DNA of 64,000 bases from Acidobacteriota bacterium (GTDB lineage Bacteria; Acidobacteriota; Terriglobia; Terriglobales; Acidobacteriaceae), in NCBI GenBank assembly GCA_018268855.1, contig JAFDVR010000017.1, positions 186,001-250,000 of the forward strand, in the 5' to 3' direction. The notes under the pieces were generated by a model. It saw nothing but the letters and a program-made list of their open reading frames with translations, did no database searches and was not told where the DNA came from. Shown piece after piece: positions 16,543 to 25,514 of this stretch (its first letter is position 1; every line of letters starts with the position of its first letter). The position numbers and the translations under genes were made by a program.

Positions 16543-18623
16543 CGCACCGCCTCTTGCAATGCAGGCTCATCCGCGCGGACGCGCTGTGAGGCAAGTGCCG
16601 GACGAATTGCCGGAACCAAAGCGACGAGCGTGCCAAGAATGACGAAAGCTACGCCCACCCATATCCATGAAACCAGCGGATTGAGGAAGAACTTCAGGAT
16701 TGGCTTGCCGGTGTCTGGATTGCGTCCTTCAAAGACCACGTATAGATCGTTCAAGGGAGTCGAGTGAATCGCGACGATGGTCGAGGTCGTCTGGCTTGCG
16801 TTGTAGAAGCGCCGTTCGGGGGCAAGCTGCATCACCTTTTTTCCGTGGCGAGTTACATCCAGCAGCGCATAGTCGGTGTCGTAGTTTGGGTTCGAGTCCT
16901 GCGTGTAGCTCTGGCAGACGAGCTTGTATCCGCCGACTTCAACCGAATCACCAAAGCCCATCTCAAGTTCTTTGGACTGGTTGAACGCTGCGCCCGCCAG
17001 GCCGATGAAGAGCACTACGATGCCGAAGTGGACGATATATCCGCCGTACCGGCGCGTGTTGCGGCGGACGAGCAGCAGCATCGACGCGAAAAGATTCTTG
17101 TGCGTCTGCGTGCGGACGACGCCTGCTCCGCGCAGGAACTCCGCTGCGATCGCGGTAATCACACCCGCACCGAGCGAAAAGGCGAGCAGCGAATAAATCT
17201 CTCCTGCCGCTTCCGCGCTCTTCCATGGACGCACGCCAAAGCCCATCAGAATAACTGCCGCACCAATGATCGCGATGCACGGCAAAACGAAGTTGCGGCG
17301 GATGGATTTGAGCGAAGTCGACCGCCACGCCAGCAGCGGCCCCACTCCAGTGAGGAAAAGCAGGAACAAGCCAATTGGCACAGCCACGCGGTTGAAGAAC
17401 GGCGCACCCATCGTAACCTTGCTGCCCTGCACAAACTCGCTCAGAACAGGGAAGAGCGTTCCCCAAAGAACGGTAAAGCACGCAGCCAGCAGAACGAGGT
17501 TATTGAAAAGAAAACTCGACTCGCGCGAGACGATGGATTCAAGCCGATTCTCACTCTTCAGATGATCTTTCTGGAGGATGAACGTGAACAGGCACACCAC
17601 AGCGGTGATCACGAGGAAGGTAGTGAACCAGCTACCGATGGAACTCTGCGCAAACGCATGCACGCTGGAGACGATGCCCGAACGCGTAAGCAGCGTCCCA
17701 AGCACGGTGAGCATGAACGTGATGAAGATGAGCCACACATTCCACACCTTCATCATGCCGCGCTTCTCCTGCATCATCACGGAGTGCAGAAACGCGGTGC
17801 CTGTGAGCCATGGCAGGAACGATGCGTTCTCAACCGGGTCCCAACCCCAATAGCCACCCCAGCCCAGCACGGCGTATGCCCAGTGCATGCCCAGGCAGAT
17901 GCCACAGGTAAGAAAAAGCCACGTCACCATCGTCCAGCGGCGGGTGATCGCAATCCACTTTTCGCCGGGATAGCGCATCATCAGCGCTCCCAGCGCAAAA
18001 GCAAACGGGACGGAGAAGCCCACATAGCCGAGGTAGAGCATCGGCGGATGGATCACCATCTCCGGATACTGCAGCAACGGGTTCAAGCCATTGCCATCCT
18101 TCGGCATGGCACCTTGAAAGATCGAGAACGGCGGCGCTGCAAAGTTCAGAAGAAGAAGAAAGAAGACCTGCACGCCCGCAAGAATGGTAGACGCATAAGC
18201 CGACAACCGCACGTCCACGCGGTGCCGCACACGCAGCACAAATCCGTATCCCGTAAGCAGAAATGCCCACAGCAGCAACGAACCTTCCTGCCCACTCCAC
18301 AGAGCAGAAAACTTATACGCAGGATGCAGAGCGATGTTGGTGTGCTGGCGGATGTAATCGACAGAAAAATCGTTCGTGAAAGCGGCCCAGACAAGAGCAA
18401 CCGCAGCACCCACCACGGCAATAAAGCTGCCGATACCCGCACGGCGCGCCGTCTCCAGCAGCTTTTCAGGCGCGATTCGGCCTGCGCGCGATTTCGCGAT
18501 CTGCCAGAGTGATAGCGAGCCGGCAACGAGCGTGTAGACGCTCAGAACCAGCGCCAGCAGCAGGCAGAAGCTGCCGAACTCCGGCATAGGGTGCGCAACG
18601 GCCTGGATATTTTGGGGATTCAT
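16539..18623 (-). CDS. ccmF: Heme lyase CcmF
   Basis: 694-aa polytopic protein of the CcmF/CcsA heme-handling family. The N-terminal part has YKFSALWSGQEGSLLLW, and the tryptophan-rich WWD heme-binding motif is GWGGYWGWDPVENASF. About 14 hydrophobic helices are visible, plus a periplasmic C-terminal domain before a final helix. It ligates heme onto apocytochrome c with CcmH. It is the first gene of the minus-strand set ccmF-ccmH-ccmI-like plus the carboxypeptidase-regulatory gene. CcmABCDE are not in this window. Confidence 0.92.
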   Translation of the reverse strand: MNPQNIQAVAHPMPEFGSFCLLLALVLSVYTLVAGSLSLWQIAKSRAGRIAPEKLLETARRAGIGSFIAVVGAAVALVWAAFTNDFSVDYIRQHTNIALHPAYKFSALWSGQEGSLLLWAFLLTGYGFVLRVRHRVDVRLSAYASTILAGVQVFFLLLLNFAAPPFSIFQGAMPKDGNGLNPLLQYPEMVIHPPMLYLGYVGFSVPFAFALGALMMRYPGEKWIAITRRWTMVTWLFLTCGICLGMHWAYAVLGWGGYWGWDPVENASFLPWLTGTAFLHSVMMQEKRGMMKVWNVWLIFITFMLTVLGTLLTRSGIVSSVHAFAQSSIGSWFTTFLVITAVVCLFTFILQKDHLKSENRLESIVSRESSFLFNNLVLLAACFTVLWGTLFPVLSEFVQGSKVTMGAPFFNRVAVPIGLFLLFLTGVGPLLAWRSTSLKSIRRNFVLPCIAIIGAAVILMGFGVRPWKSAEAAGEIYSLLAFSLGAGVITAIAAEFLRGAGVVRTQTHKNLFASMLLLVRRNTRRYGGYIVHFGIVVLFIGLAGAAFNQSKELEMGFGDSVEVGGYKLVCQSYTQDSNPNYDTDYALLDVTRHGKKVMQLAPERRFYNASQTTSTIVAIHSTPLNDLYVVFEGRNPDTGKPILKFFLNPLVSWIWVGVAFVILGTLVALVPAIRPALASQRVRADEPALQEAVR

Positions 18624-18672
18624 GAGGGCGACACACCTATTCTCTCAAGCGGAGAGGCATGTCGCCAAATCG

Positions 18673-19128
18673 TCAGGACGCTAACCGGTCAACACTGGCC
18701 AGCAAATTGTCTGGCAGCAAGGGCTTGAGACGGAAGAGCACATTTAAGCCTTCGTACTCCTGCTCAGCCTCTTCCATGCCGCTGATCACGAGCACAGGTA
18801 GCTCCGGCTTGAATTCGCGCAGCTTCCGCACAAACTCAGAACCTGTCATCCCGGGCATCACATGGTCGGTGATGACGAGATCTACTTCAGCCGGGAAGTC
18901 GTTCTGGCGGAACTGTTCAAGCGCGCGCTCGGGATTGAGTACGGGAATGACAAAATACCCGGCGCGCTTCAGAATGGTCTGTCGCGTCGCAGCCTGGATA
19001 GGGTTATCGTCAATCAGAAGCACGGTAATTGTGCTGTTTGGGGAGGCCGTTCCTGTCAATTCGTATGGTTCCTGTGTGCTGGCGAACATCTTCGAGCAAA
19101 GAATACCGCAAATGCGAAGGGCATTCAC
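18673..19128 (-). CDS. Stand-alone response-regulator receiver protein
   Basis: 151-aa protein with an unusual 35-residue leader, then one receiver domain and no output domain. It has the acidic pair DD (40-41), phospho-acceptor D88 in VITDHVMPGMTG, conserved Ser in LVISGM, and Lys in FRLKPL. CheY-like proteins of this kind relay phosphate or bind partners. No histidine kinase is next to it. ATG 19128 has GGAAG upstream; an internal ATG at 19089 is an alternative start. It is located upstream of ccmF on the same strand but 49 nt away; a link to cytochrome maturation is not implied. Confidence 0.85.
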   Translation of the reverse strand: MNALRICGILCSKMFASTQEPYELTGTASPNSTITVLLIDDNPIQAATRQTILKRAGYFVIPVLNPERALEQFRQNDFPAEVDLVITDHVMPGMTGSEFVRKLREFKPELPVLVISGMEEAEQEYEGLNVLFRLKPLLPDNLLASVDRLAS

Positions 19129-19273
19129 GTTACTTCCGTGTAGGGTTGCAAACGTTTTCTGAGGTTTTCTGCTGAGATGCGACTTCCCTGAAAAAGGTGG
19201 TCTTATGTCTTAGAAGACTATCTATGGACGGCACATACCTGAAAGCATTACGCTTGGCGTGTTTCCTTAATTT

Positions 19274-21118
19274 TTGAATCTTGTTGGCGAGGCAGGAGCT
19301 TTGAATCTGACCTACATCGACTGGCTCATCATGCTGGTCTACTTCATCTTTGTGCTGGGTATAGGGTTTGCGCTCAAGCGATACATGCGCACCAGTAACG
19401 ATTTCTTCCTCGCGGGACGCTCCATTCCAGCATGGATCTGCGGATTGGCGTTTATTTCTGCCAATCTCGGAGCACAGGAAGTCATCGGCATGGGCGCCTC
19501 CGGTGCGAAGTATGGCATCGCCACCAGCCATTTCTACTGGATCGGGGCAATTCCGGCGATGGTCTTCGTCGGCATCTTTATGATGCCGTTTTACTACGGC
19601 TCCAAAGCTCGTTCAGTACCGGAGTATCTGCGCATGCGTTTCGATGAGAAGACGCGCGCGGTGAATGCGTTCTCCTTCGCCATTATGACGGTCTTCTCGT
19701 CTGGCATCTCGATGTACGCCATGGCGTTGCTCATCCAGACACTAGGGCTGTTCAAAGGTATCATTCCCGATCCATACGTCTTCCATGTCTCGATCGTGCT
19801 CTCGGCCATCATCGTGCTCGGCTACATCTTCCTTGGCGGACTCACGAGTGCCATCTACAACGAGGTCCTGCAGTTCTTCCTTATCGTTGCCGGATTCGCG
19901 CCTCTGGTCTTCCTTGGATTGAAGCATGTAGGTGGATGGCATGGCATTCAGCAGACGCTGCCCACGGCGTTCACGCACTCTTGGCGTGGTATGGCTCACG
20001 CAAACACCAATCCATTGGGTGTGGAGTGGTTCGGCCTCGCAATGGGACTCGGCTTCGTGCTCAGCTTCGGCTATTGGTGTACAGACTTCCTGGTAGTGCA
20101 GCGCGCCATGGCTGCGGACAGCGAAGAGTCTGCGCGCCGCGTTCCGCTGATCGCGGCCATTCCGAAGATGTTCTTCCCGTTCCTTGTGATTCTGCCGGGA
20201 CTGATCGCTGTCTCCATCGTGCCGAAGGCGATGAACAAGGTTGCGTCCACACAGACTGCCGGCATCACCGCCCCTGCTCCTGCAGCGGCTGCGGATGGTT
20301 CGGCAGCGATCGCTGCTCCGAAGGGCATTATTCCCGTCAAAACAAATCCAGTGACGGGCAAAGCCGTTCTGGATGAAAAGGGCCAACCGGTTTACAACTA
20401 CGATCTCGCCATTCCCGTGCTGCTGTTGAATTACTTCCCGACGGGCATTCTCGGCCTCGGACTTACGGCGCTGCTCGCCAGCTTTATGTCCGGCATGGCC
20501 GGCAATGTCACCGCCTTCAACACGGTGTGGACGTACGACATTTACCAGAGCTATATCAAGAAAGACGGCACCGACGAGCACTACCTGTGGATGGGACGAA
20601 TGGCCACAATAGGCGGCATTATTTTGTCAATTGCCGCAGCCTACGCAGCAACCAGCTTCAACAACATCATGGATGCGCTGCAGCTTGTCTTCTCGTTTGT
20701 GAACGCCCCGCTCTTCGCCACCTTCCTGCTCGGCATGTTCTGGAAACGCACGACGGGCCATGGTGCCTTCATTGGTCTTCTCTCCGGCACTGGGGCTGCG
20801 CTATTGCATCATGGCCTCACCATTCCGATGGGTGCAAATCCAGGCATTCACGGTGGCTGGCTCAGCATCGTGCACACCTATCCCAGCGATATGGCGATGA
20901 ATTTCTGGACCGCCATTTTTGCGTTCGCAACGAATCTCATTGTGACCATCGTTATCAGCTTGATGACGAAATCGCGACCCGATGAAGAGCTGGTCGGGCT
21001 GGTCTACTCGCTCACACCCAAACCGGTGGAGCATCACATGCGCTGGTGGGAGAAGCCTTCTACCCTTGCCATTGGCGTACTCGCTCTCCTCGTCGTTCTC
21101 AATCTTGTCTTCGCGTAA
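19274..21118 (+). CDS. Sodium:solute symporter family transporter
   Basis: SSS-family (PF00474) permease of about 614 aa with 13-15 membrane helices. Landmarks are SNDFFLAGRSIPAW near the N terminus and GASGAKYGIATSHFYW, as in sugar-type SGLT members. An Ala/Pro-rich external loop near residues 328-360 is an insertion compared with short members. The start is unclear: the first in-frame codon is TTG 19274, while AGGAG at 19294 precedes a second TTG at 19301. A 14-nt gap leads to a small membrane protein and then a terminator, so the two form one unit. Likely substrate: a sugar or other organic solute. It is distantly related to the transporter half of the fusion at 30086-34351. Confidence 0.85.
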   Translation: MNLVGEAGALNLTYIDWLIMLVYFIFVLGIGFALKRYMRTSNDFFLAGRSIPAWICGLAFISANLGAQEVIGMGASGAKYGIATSHFYWIGAIPAMVFVGIFMMPFYYGSKARSVPEYLRMRFDEKTRAVNAFSFAIMTVFSSGISMYAMALLIQTLGLFKGIIPDPYVFHVSIVLSAIIVLGYIFLGGLTSAIYNEVLQFFLIVAGFAPLVFLGLKHVGGWHGIQQTLPTAFTHSWRGMAHANTNPLGVEWFGLAMGLGFVLSFGYWCTDFLVVQRAMAADSEESARRVPLIAAIPKMFFPFLVILPGLIAVSIVPKAMNKVASTQTAGITAPAPAAAADGSAAIAAPKGIIPVKTNPVTGKAVLDEKGQPVYNYDLAIPVLLLNYFPTGILGLGLTALLASFMSGMAGNVTAFNTVWTYDIYQSYIKKDGTDEHYLWMGRMATIGGIILSIAAAYAATSFNNIMDALQLVFSFVNAPLFATFLLGMFWKRTTGHGAFIGLLSGTGAALLHHGLTIPMGANPGIHGGWLSIVHTYPSDMAMNFWTAIFAFATNLIVTIVISLMTKSRPDEELVGLVYSLTPKPVEHHMRWWEKPSTLAIGVLALLVVLNLVFA

Positions 21119-21132
21119 AAGGAGCTATCTTA

Positions 21133-21381
21133 ATGGGTCTCGATATTCGTATTCCACTCGGTCTCATGTTCCTCGTTACTGGAGGAATGATGGCCATCTA
21201 TGGTTTCTTCACGCGCGGCAGTGGAATCTATGATCGTTCGCTGGGCATCGACATTAATCTCATTTGGGGTTTGGTTATGTTTGTCTTTGGACTGGTAATG
21301 TTCATGCTTGGCCGCCGTACCAAATGGCAGGATGATCCGGTCCATCCACGTCCGTGGGAAGAGCGTCCGCGCGGGCACTGA
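21133..21381 (+). CDS. Small two-helix membrane protein
   Basis: 82-aa protein with two hydrophobic helices (IPLGLMFLVTGGMMAIYGFF and the LIWGLVMFVFGLVMFMLG stretch) and a charged C-terminal tail rich in Pro and Arg. The start ATG 21133 has a clear AAGGAG seven nt upstream. It directly follows the sodium:solute symporter and precedes a terminator. A role as an accessory subunit of that transporter is plausible by position only. Confidence 0.7.
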   Translation: MGLDIRIPLGLMFLVTGGMMAIYGFFTRGSGIYDRSLGIDINLIWGLVMFVFGLVMFMLGRRTKWQDDPVHPRPWEERPRGH

Positions 21382-21401
21382 GTTTTGCATGATCACACCG
21401 C

Positions 21402-21437
21402 AAGAGGTACGGCGACCGCCGTGCCTCTTTTTATTTT
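21402..21437 (+). terminator. Intrinsic terminator after the symporter unit
   Basis: Ten-bp stem (AGAGGTACGG with CCGTGCCTCT, one G-T pair) followed by TTTTTATTTT, 20 bases past the stop of the 82-aa membrane protein. It separates the transporter unit from the downstream kinase. Confidence 0.8.
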
Positions 21438-21542
21438 CCGAATTGCGCAAATCCATTCCGATTCAGGACCAGGTGTTATCCACAGAACAACACGCGCGAA
21501 GCGCGTCTCCCGCCGTTCGCGCAGGACTGAGATAATTTGCGT

Positions 21543-23993
21543 ATGAAGCGTCGCGTGATTGAGCAGTATGAGTTGGTGCGAAAGCTGGGTGCCGGCGGAA
21601 GCGGCGTCGTCTATCTGGCCAATGACACGACACTACAGCGTCCGGTCGTAATGAAACTGCTCAAGCGCGGAACCTTCACGCCGGAGCAGATGCGCACCAC
21701 GGTCCTGCGCGAAGCGCGCCTCGCCTCTGCTATCGAACACCCTAATGTGTGCGCTATCTACGACGTGGGCGAAGCCGAGGACGAGTTCTTCATCGTGATG
21801 CAGTACGTTCCCGGTAAACCGCTGGACCGCATCATTGCGGAAGGTCCACAAAGTGTCGCGTTGGTGCTCTCCGCAGGTATTCAGATCGCGGACGGACTTG
21901 CAGTCGCGCACTCGCTCGGTATCTTTCATCGCGATCTCAAACCGGCAAATGTCATTTTGACAGAAGGTGGGCTCGCGAAGATTCTTGACTTCGGTCTCGC
22001 GCGCCGCATCAGCACGGATGAAGGCGAGTTCGATCCATCCAAACCGGGTAAACGCACCGCACTCGAAGGCGCAACGTACACCGCGCGCGGCGGCACGCTC
22101 GCTTACATGGCACCTGAGCAGTTTGTTACGGGCCAGAGCAGCGTTCAGAGCGATATCTGGGCGCTCGGCGTCATTCTCTATGAACTTGTTACGGGCCGTC
22201 ATCCCTTTCACCGCCCGGATGCACCCGAATTCCAGAGCATTCGCGCCATCCAGTACGCCGATCCACCGTCGCTCCGCGAGATCGTTCCAAATATTCCTAT
22301 TGAGTTAGAGAGCGTTATCCTGCGCTGCCTTGAGAAGCAGCCCGCAGCGCGCTTTGCCTCCGCAGCTGATGTGCGCGAAGCCCTGAAGACGATCCTCAAA
22401 GCCTCGCAAGTGGAAGCCGTAATGATTCCAGGCGACACGCTTGCCTCTATGCCCACGCAGGCACGTCTCGATCTCGCCGCACCTGAAGAAGAGAAGCGCA
22501 CCACAGGCTTCCTCTCTATGCTTGCGGAACGTTTTCGTGAAAGTGGAACGAACGACGATCACAACAGCATCGTCGTGCTTCCATTCGTAAACTACGGTCC
22601 CGCAGATGCCGCTCCGCTTTATGGATACGCTCTTGCAGATGCTATCGCTGCTCGCCTCGCTCGTATGCCTTCGCTCGTAGTGCGGCCGTCAAGTTCGCTT
22701 ATGTCCTTGGGAGCGCCGCAGATGGATCCGCTTTCGATTGGTCGCAAGCTCCTCGTCCATTACGTGCTCGCCGGGAATTTTCTCAAGTCGGAAAAAGGTT
22801 TCGATCTCAACTGGCAGCTTCTAGACATACCCCGACAAGCAGTGCTGACAGGGGGCGCCATCAGCGTGGCGTCATTCGATCTTGTCGCCGTCCAATCGGA
22901 AATTTCAAACGAGGTCTTCAGTACGCTACGGGGTGCAGGAACCATCGAGCAAGACCACTACACCACTCCACTCGCCGAAGATCTTTCGGAGGAGTACCTC
23001 GAAGCGCGCGCTGTGCTCTCGTCCTTTATGTCGCGCACCGGTAGCCGCGACGATCTGGACCGCGCACGCGAACTCTTCGAGCGCGTCGTGCAGCACAACC
23101 CGGAGTACGCGCCCGGATGGAGCGGACTCGGTATCACGCATCTGCAATACACGCGCCACGGTATGGGTGGGCAGATGCATCTGCTCGAAGCCCGTCGCGC
23201 TTTCGATAAGGCGCTTTCCCTCGATTCCGGCTCGGTCGAATCGAACCTCTATCGCGTCTACATGCTGCTCTCACGTGGTGAAAAGGAGAGCGCACGCCAC
23301 GGTATAGAACATCTCTTGCAGACCGCAGGCAACGACTACAACGTGCGCCAGGTTGCTGGCATCACATTGCGTCTCGATGGCATGTATGAGGAAGCCCTCG
23401 ACCAATTCAATATTGCTCTGCGTCTCAATCCGGCAAGCGCGGCCGTTACGTACAACAACCGCGCACGCGTCTTCCAGTATCAGAATCAGCTTGAGCTTGC
23501 GGCGGATGAAATTGAAAAAGGCCTTACACTCGAGCCACGCCAGCCGCTTCTGCGCATCTCGCTCGGTTATCAACAGATGCGTCTAGGTGATCTCACTGGC
23601 GCGATCAAGATCCTTGAAGAAGTCATCGCAGACGACGCTTCACTCCGCATCGTCTCTCCTACCATTGCCATGTGCTACGTACAGTTAGGCGATCGCGAAA
23701 AGGCTGCAACATTCATCCATGATGAAACGCTCGTCGCTGCTGAAGCCGACAGCGAAATGGCCTATCGACTCGCAACATACTTCGCGGTGGAAGGAGATGA
23801 ATCCGAGGCGCTGCACTGGCTGCGTCGCGCTATCTATCTCGGCAATGAAAATTATCCGTGGTTCTCCATCAATCCTGCATGGAGCCGACTGCGCGGAAAC
23901 GGCGATCTGGAGCGCATTCTCGAAGACCTGAAGAAGAACTTCCGACGCAATCAAAAAATGTGGAAGCGCCTGCTCGCAAACGTTCGAAAGTAA
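21543..23993 (+). CDS. Serine/threonine protein kinase with FlgO-like and TPR regions
   Basis: 816 aa. Kinase domain about 9-280: glycine loop GAGGSGVVY, ATP lysine K38, catalytic D131 in HRDLKPAN, Mg-binding D149-F-G, APEQ activation segment. A FlgO/TolB-like segment (IVVLPFVNYG... near 345-480) follows, and then tetratricopeptide repeats to the end (about 510-800). No membrane helix is visible, so it should be cytosolic. Such kinase-TPR proteins are common in Acidobacteriota and are assumed to sense partners through the TPRs. I chose ATG 21543; a TTG two codons upstream is the only other option. It is monocistronic, facing the convergent anti-sigma/sigma pair. Confidence 0.88.
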   Translation: MKRRVIEQYELVRKLGAGGSGVVYLANDTTLQRPVVMKLLKRGTFTPEQMRTTVLREARLASAIEHPNVCAIYDVGEAEDEFFIVMQYVPGKPLDRIIAEGPQSVALVLSAGIQIADGLAVAHSLGIFHRDLKPANVILTEGGLAKILDFGLARRISTDEGEFDPSKPGKRTALEGATYTARGGTLAYMAPEQFVTGQSSVQSDIWALGVILYELVTGRHPFHRPDAPEFQSIRAIQYADPPSLREIVPNIPIELESVILRCLEKQPAARFASAADVREALKTILKASQVEAVMIPGDTLASMPTQARLDLAAPEEEKRTTGFLSMLAERFRESGTNDDHNSIVVLPFVNYGPADAAPLYGYALADAIAARLARMPSLVVRPSSSLMSLGAPQMDPLSIGRKLLVHYVLAGNFLKSEKGFDLNWQLLDIPRQAVLTGGAISVASFDLVAVQSEISNEVFSTLRGAGTIEQDHYTTPLAEDLSEEYLEARAVLSSFMSRTGSRDDLDRARELFERVVQHNPEYAPGWSGLGITHLQYTRHGMGGQMHLLEARRAFDKALSLDSGSVESNLYRVYMLLSRGEKESARHGIEHLLQTAGNDYNVRQVAGITLRLDGMYEEALDQFNIALRLNPASAAVTYNNRARVFQYQNQLELAADEIEKGLTLEPRQPLLRISLGYQQMRLGDLTGAIKILEEVIADDASLRIVSPTIAMCYVQLGDREKAATFIHDETLVAAEADSEMAYRLATYFAVEGDESEALHWLRRAIYLGNENYPWFSINPAWSRLRGNGDLERILEDLKKNFRRNQKMWKRLLANVRK

Positions 23994-23998
23994 AACCG

Positions 23999-24328
23999 CT
24001 AAGCGGAAGTCTTTCGCCGTATTGCAAACCAGAACACCAAAGCGCCAAGTTGCAAGGCAAGCAGCGGTTCTACACCCAGCGATACGAACGCATTCTGCGG
24101 CTGTACAACCAGCAACGCCACTAAAGTGCAGGCAAGCAACACCATGGAAGCAATGCCCGCATTGCGACCATAGCGCGACCGCACGATCTGCGGAGACCAT
24201 CTGCGCTCCGGAAGGGCACCCAGCACGCGCTGCGCAAAATTCGCAGGTATCTCAATCGACGGCGTTTTCTCCAGCGCGCGCGTCAATCGCTCTTCAAAGG
24301 CGCGTTCGTTGTTATCCAATCCGCGCAT
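23999..24328 (-). CDS. Probable anti-sigma factor-like membrane protein
   Basis: 109 aa: an acidic, helical N terminus (NNERAFEERLTRALEKTPSIEIPANFAQRV region) and two hydrophobic helices (about 52-70 and 85-103). The start overlaps the upstream ECF sigma gene by 17 nt, the usual arrangement for a cognate membrane-bound anti-sigma factor. There is no zinc-finger HxxxCxxC motif, so this is inferred from position and topology rather than from family signatures. Confidence 0.6.
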   Translation of the reverse strand: MRGLDNNERAFEERLTRALEKTPSIEIPANFAQRVLGALPERRWSPQIVRSRYGRNAGIASMVLLACTLVALLVVQPQNAFVSLGVEPLLALQLGALVFWFAIRRKTSA

Positions 24329-24872
24329 GGTCTACTCTCCTTGGTTGGATGCGTTGCGATTCGATGGCATCTCGCAATCTCTTGCGAGCGCGATGCAGGT
24401 GCGTGCGCACGGTTCCGATCGGCAGGCGCAGTGACTCCGCAATCTGTTGATAACTGAGTTCCTCTTGGTGATACAGCACCAGAACGGACCGCTCTACAAC
24501 GCTCAGCTTCTGCAGATGTTCTTCTACCGCCGCTTCAAACTCGCGTTCCACAATCTGCTCTTCGGCTCCCGGTGCAGGATGCTGCAAGCGTTCTTCCCAG
24601 CCTTCGTTCTCATCGGCAATGGAAATGTTTCGCCTGTCTTCCCGCCGCAGACGTTTCCATTCGTCCTGCGCAACATTCACCGTAATCCGGTACAGATATG
24701 TCGAAACCAGCGCCTCTCCACGGAAGCTGGGCAAGGCACGGTAAAGCCGCAGAAAGACTTCCTGCGCCAAATCCTCGATAGCGTCGTTGCGCCCCACCAG
24801 GCGCGCGAGCGTGCGAAACACCATTGCCTGATGTTCGCGCACCACGTCTTCAAAGATAAGATCGGTCGCCAA
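24312..24872 (-). CDS. ECF RNA polymerase sigma factor
   Basis: 186-aa sigma-70 family protein. Region 2 (about 10-75) includes EDLAQEVFLRLYRALPSFRGEA; region 4 (about 120-175) has the HTH LSYQQIAESLRLPIGTVRTHLHRARKRL. The DLAQEVF and GTVR-x-HLHRAR motifs are diagnostic. It would direct transcription of a stress or envelope regulon under control of the overlapping membrane protein downstream. The -35/-10 motif of its own promoter was not recognised. Confidence 0.9.
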   Translation of the reverse strand: MATDLIFEDVVREHQAMVFRTLARLVGRNDAIEDLAQEVFLRLYRALPSFRGEALVSTYLYRITVNVAQDEWKRLRREDRRNISIADENEGWEERLQHPAPGAEEQIVEREFEAAVEEHLQKLSVVERSVLVLYHQEELSYQQIAESLRLPIGTVRTHLHRARKRLRDAIESQRIQPRRVDHARIG

Positions 24873-24974
24873 GATGAAGTAAGACTGCCCTGCGTCTCGA
24901 AAGTTTCATGTACTCGCCTGAAACTCTCAGATAAAAGGGAAGTCTAACGCCAGCATTGGGAGGAATTCACCGCA

Positions 24975-25427
24975 ATGAAAGAAGTATTTGATACCCCGTT
25001 TATCGTTCCAGTAGCCGCATTCATCATGGTGCTTGGCATTAGTATCGCCGGTATTGTCAGCTCCGTCATGCAAAGCAGAATCCGCGCACAACAGCGTCTT
25101 GCCATGTTGGCTCAGGGAGCTTCAATTGAAGATATCGAACGTCTTGTCGGGACCAAAGAGGAAGAAATCAAACCAACGCGCGACCCGCTTCGCAGCCTTG
25201 CCAACGCGCGCCGCACAGGTATCGTTCTGGTTTCCAGTGGGGTGGGGCTGATGATCTTCTTCATCGTGCTTGCCATCATCGTGCATGTCCACGAAGTGCT
25301 GGCAGGGGCGGCCGCAGGCCTGATCCCAACGGCCATCGGCATCGGTTTCTTCATCGATTACAACCTGCAGAAGCGCGAACTGTCGCGCTTCGGCCTGGAG
25401 GTAGATCAGCAATCGTCAAGCATCTGA
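24975..25427 (+). CDS. DUF6249-type membrane protein
   Basis: 150 aa with three hydrophobic helices (about 10-30, 80-100 and 104-124) separated by a charged loop containing RLAMLAQGASIEDIERL, and a hydrophilic C-terminal tail. RBS GGGAGG sits 10 nt before ATG 24975. It is divergent from the ECF sigma gene across 102 nt, so it may be part of that regulon. Function unknown. Confidence 0.7.
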   Translation: MKEVFDTPFIVPVAAFIMVLGISIAGIVSSVMQSRIRAQQRLAMLAQGASIEDIERLVGTKEEEIKPTRDPLRSLANARRTGIVLVSSGVGLMIFFIVLAIIVHVHEVLAGAAAGLIPTAIGIGFFIDYNLQKRELSRFGLEVDQQSSSI

Positions 25428-25450
25428 CTGAATCCACTTGCCTAACCGAG

Positions 25451-25486
25451 TTTTTCAAAAGAGAAAGGCACGGCCGAAGCCGTGCC
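25451..25486 (-). terminator. Intrinsic terminator, minus strand (possibly bidirectional)
   Basis: Perfect 8-bp stem (25467-25474 with 25479-25486, CGAA loop) located between two convergent genes. On the minus strand it is followed by TTTCTCTTTT, so it should end the 25515-26468 transcript. On the plus strand the T-run is weak. Confidence 0.7.
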
Positions 25487-25514
25487 ATGGCGTTTCATGC
25501 AATGGTAATTACTG

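Noticed and set aside
16764..18512. 582-aa plus-strand open frame
   Set aside because: Antisense to ccmF; composition (very rich in Arg, His, Gln) is what a mirrored membrane gene gives.
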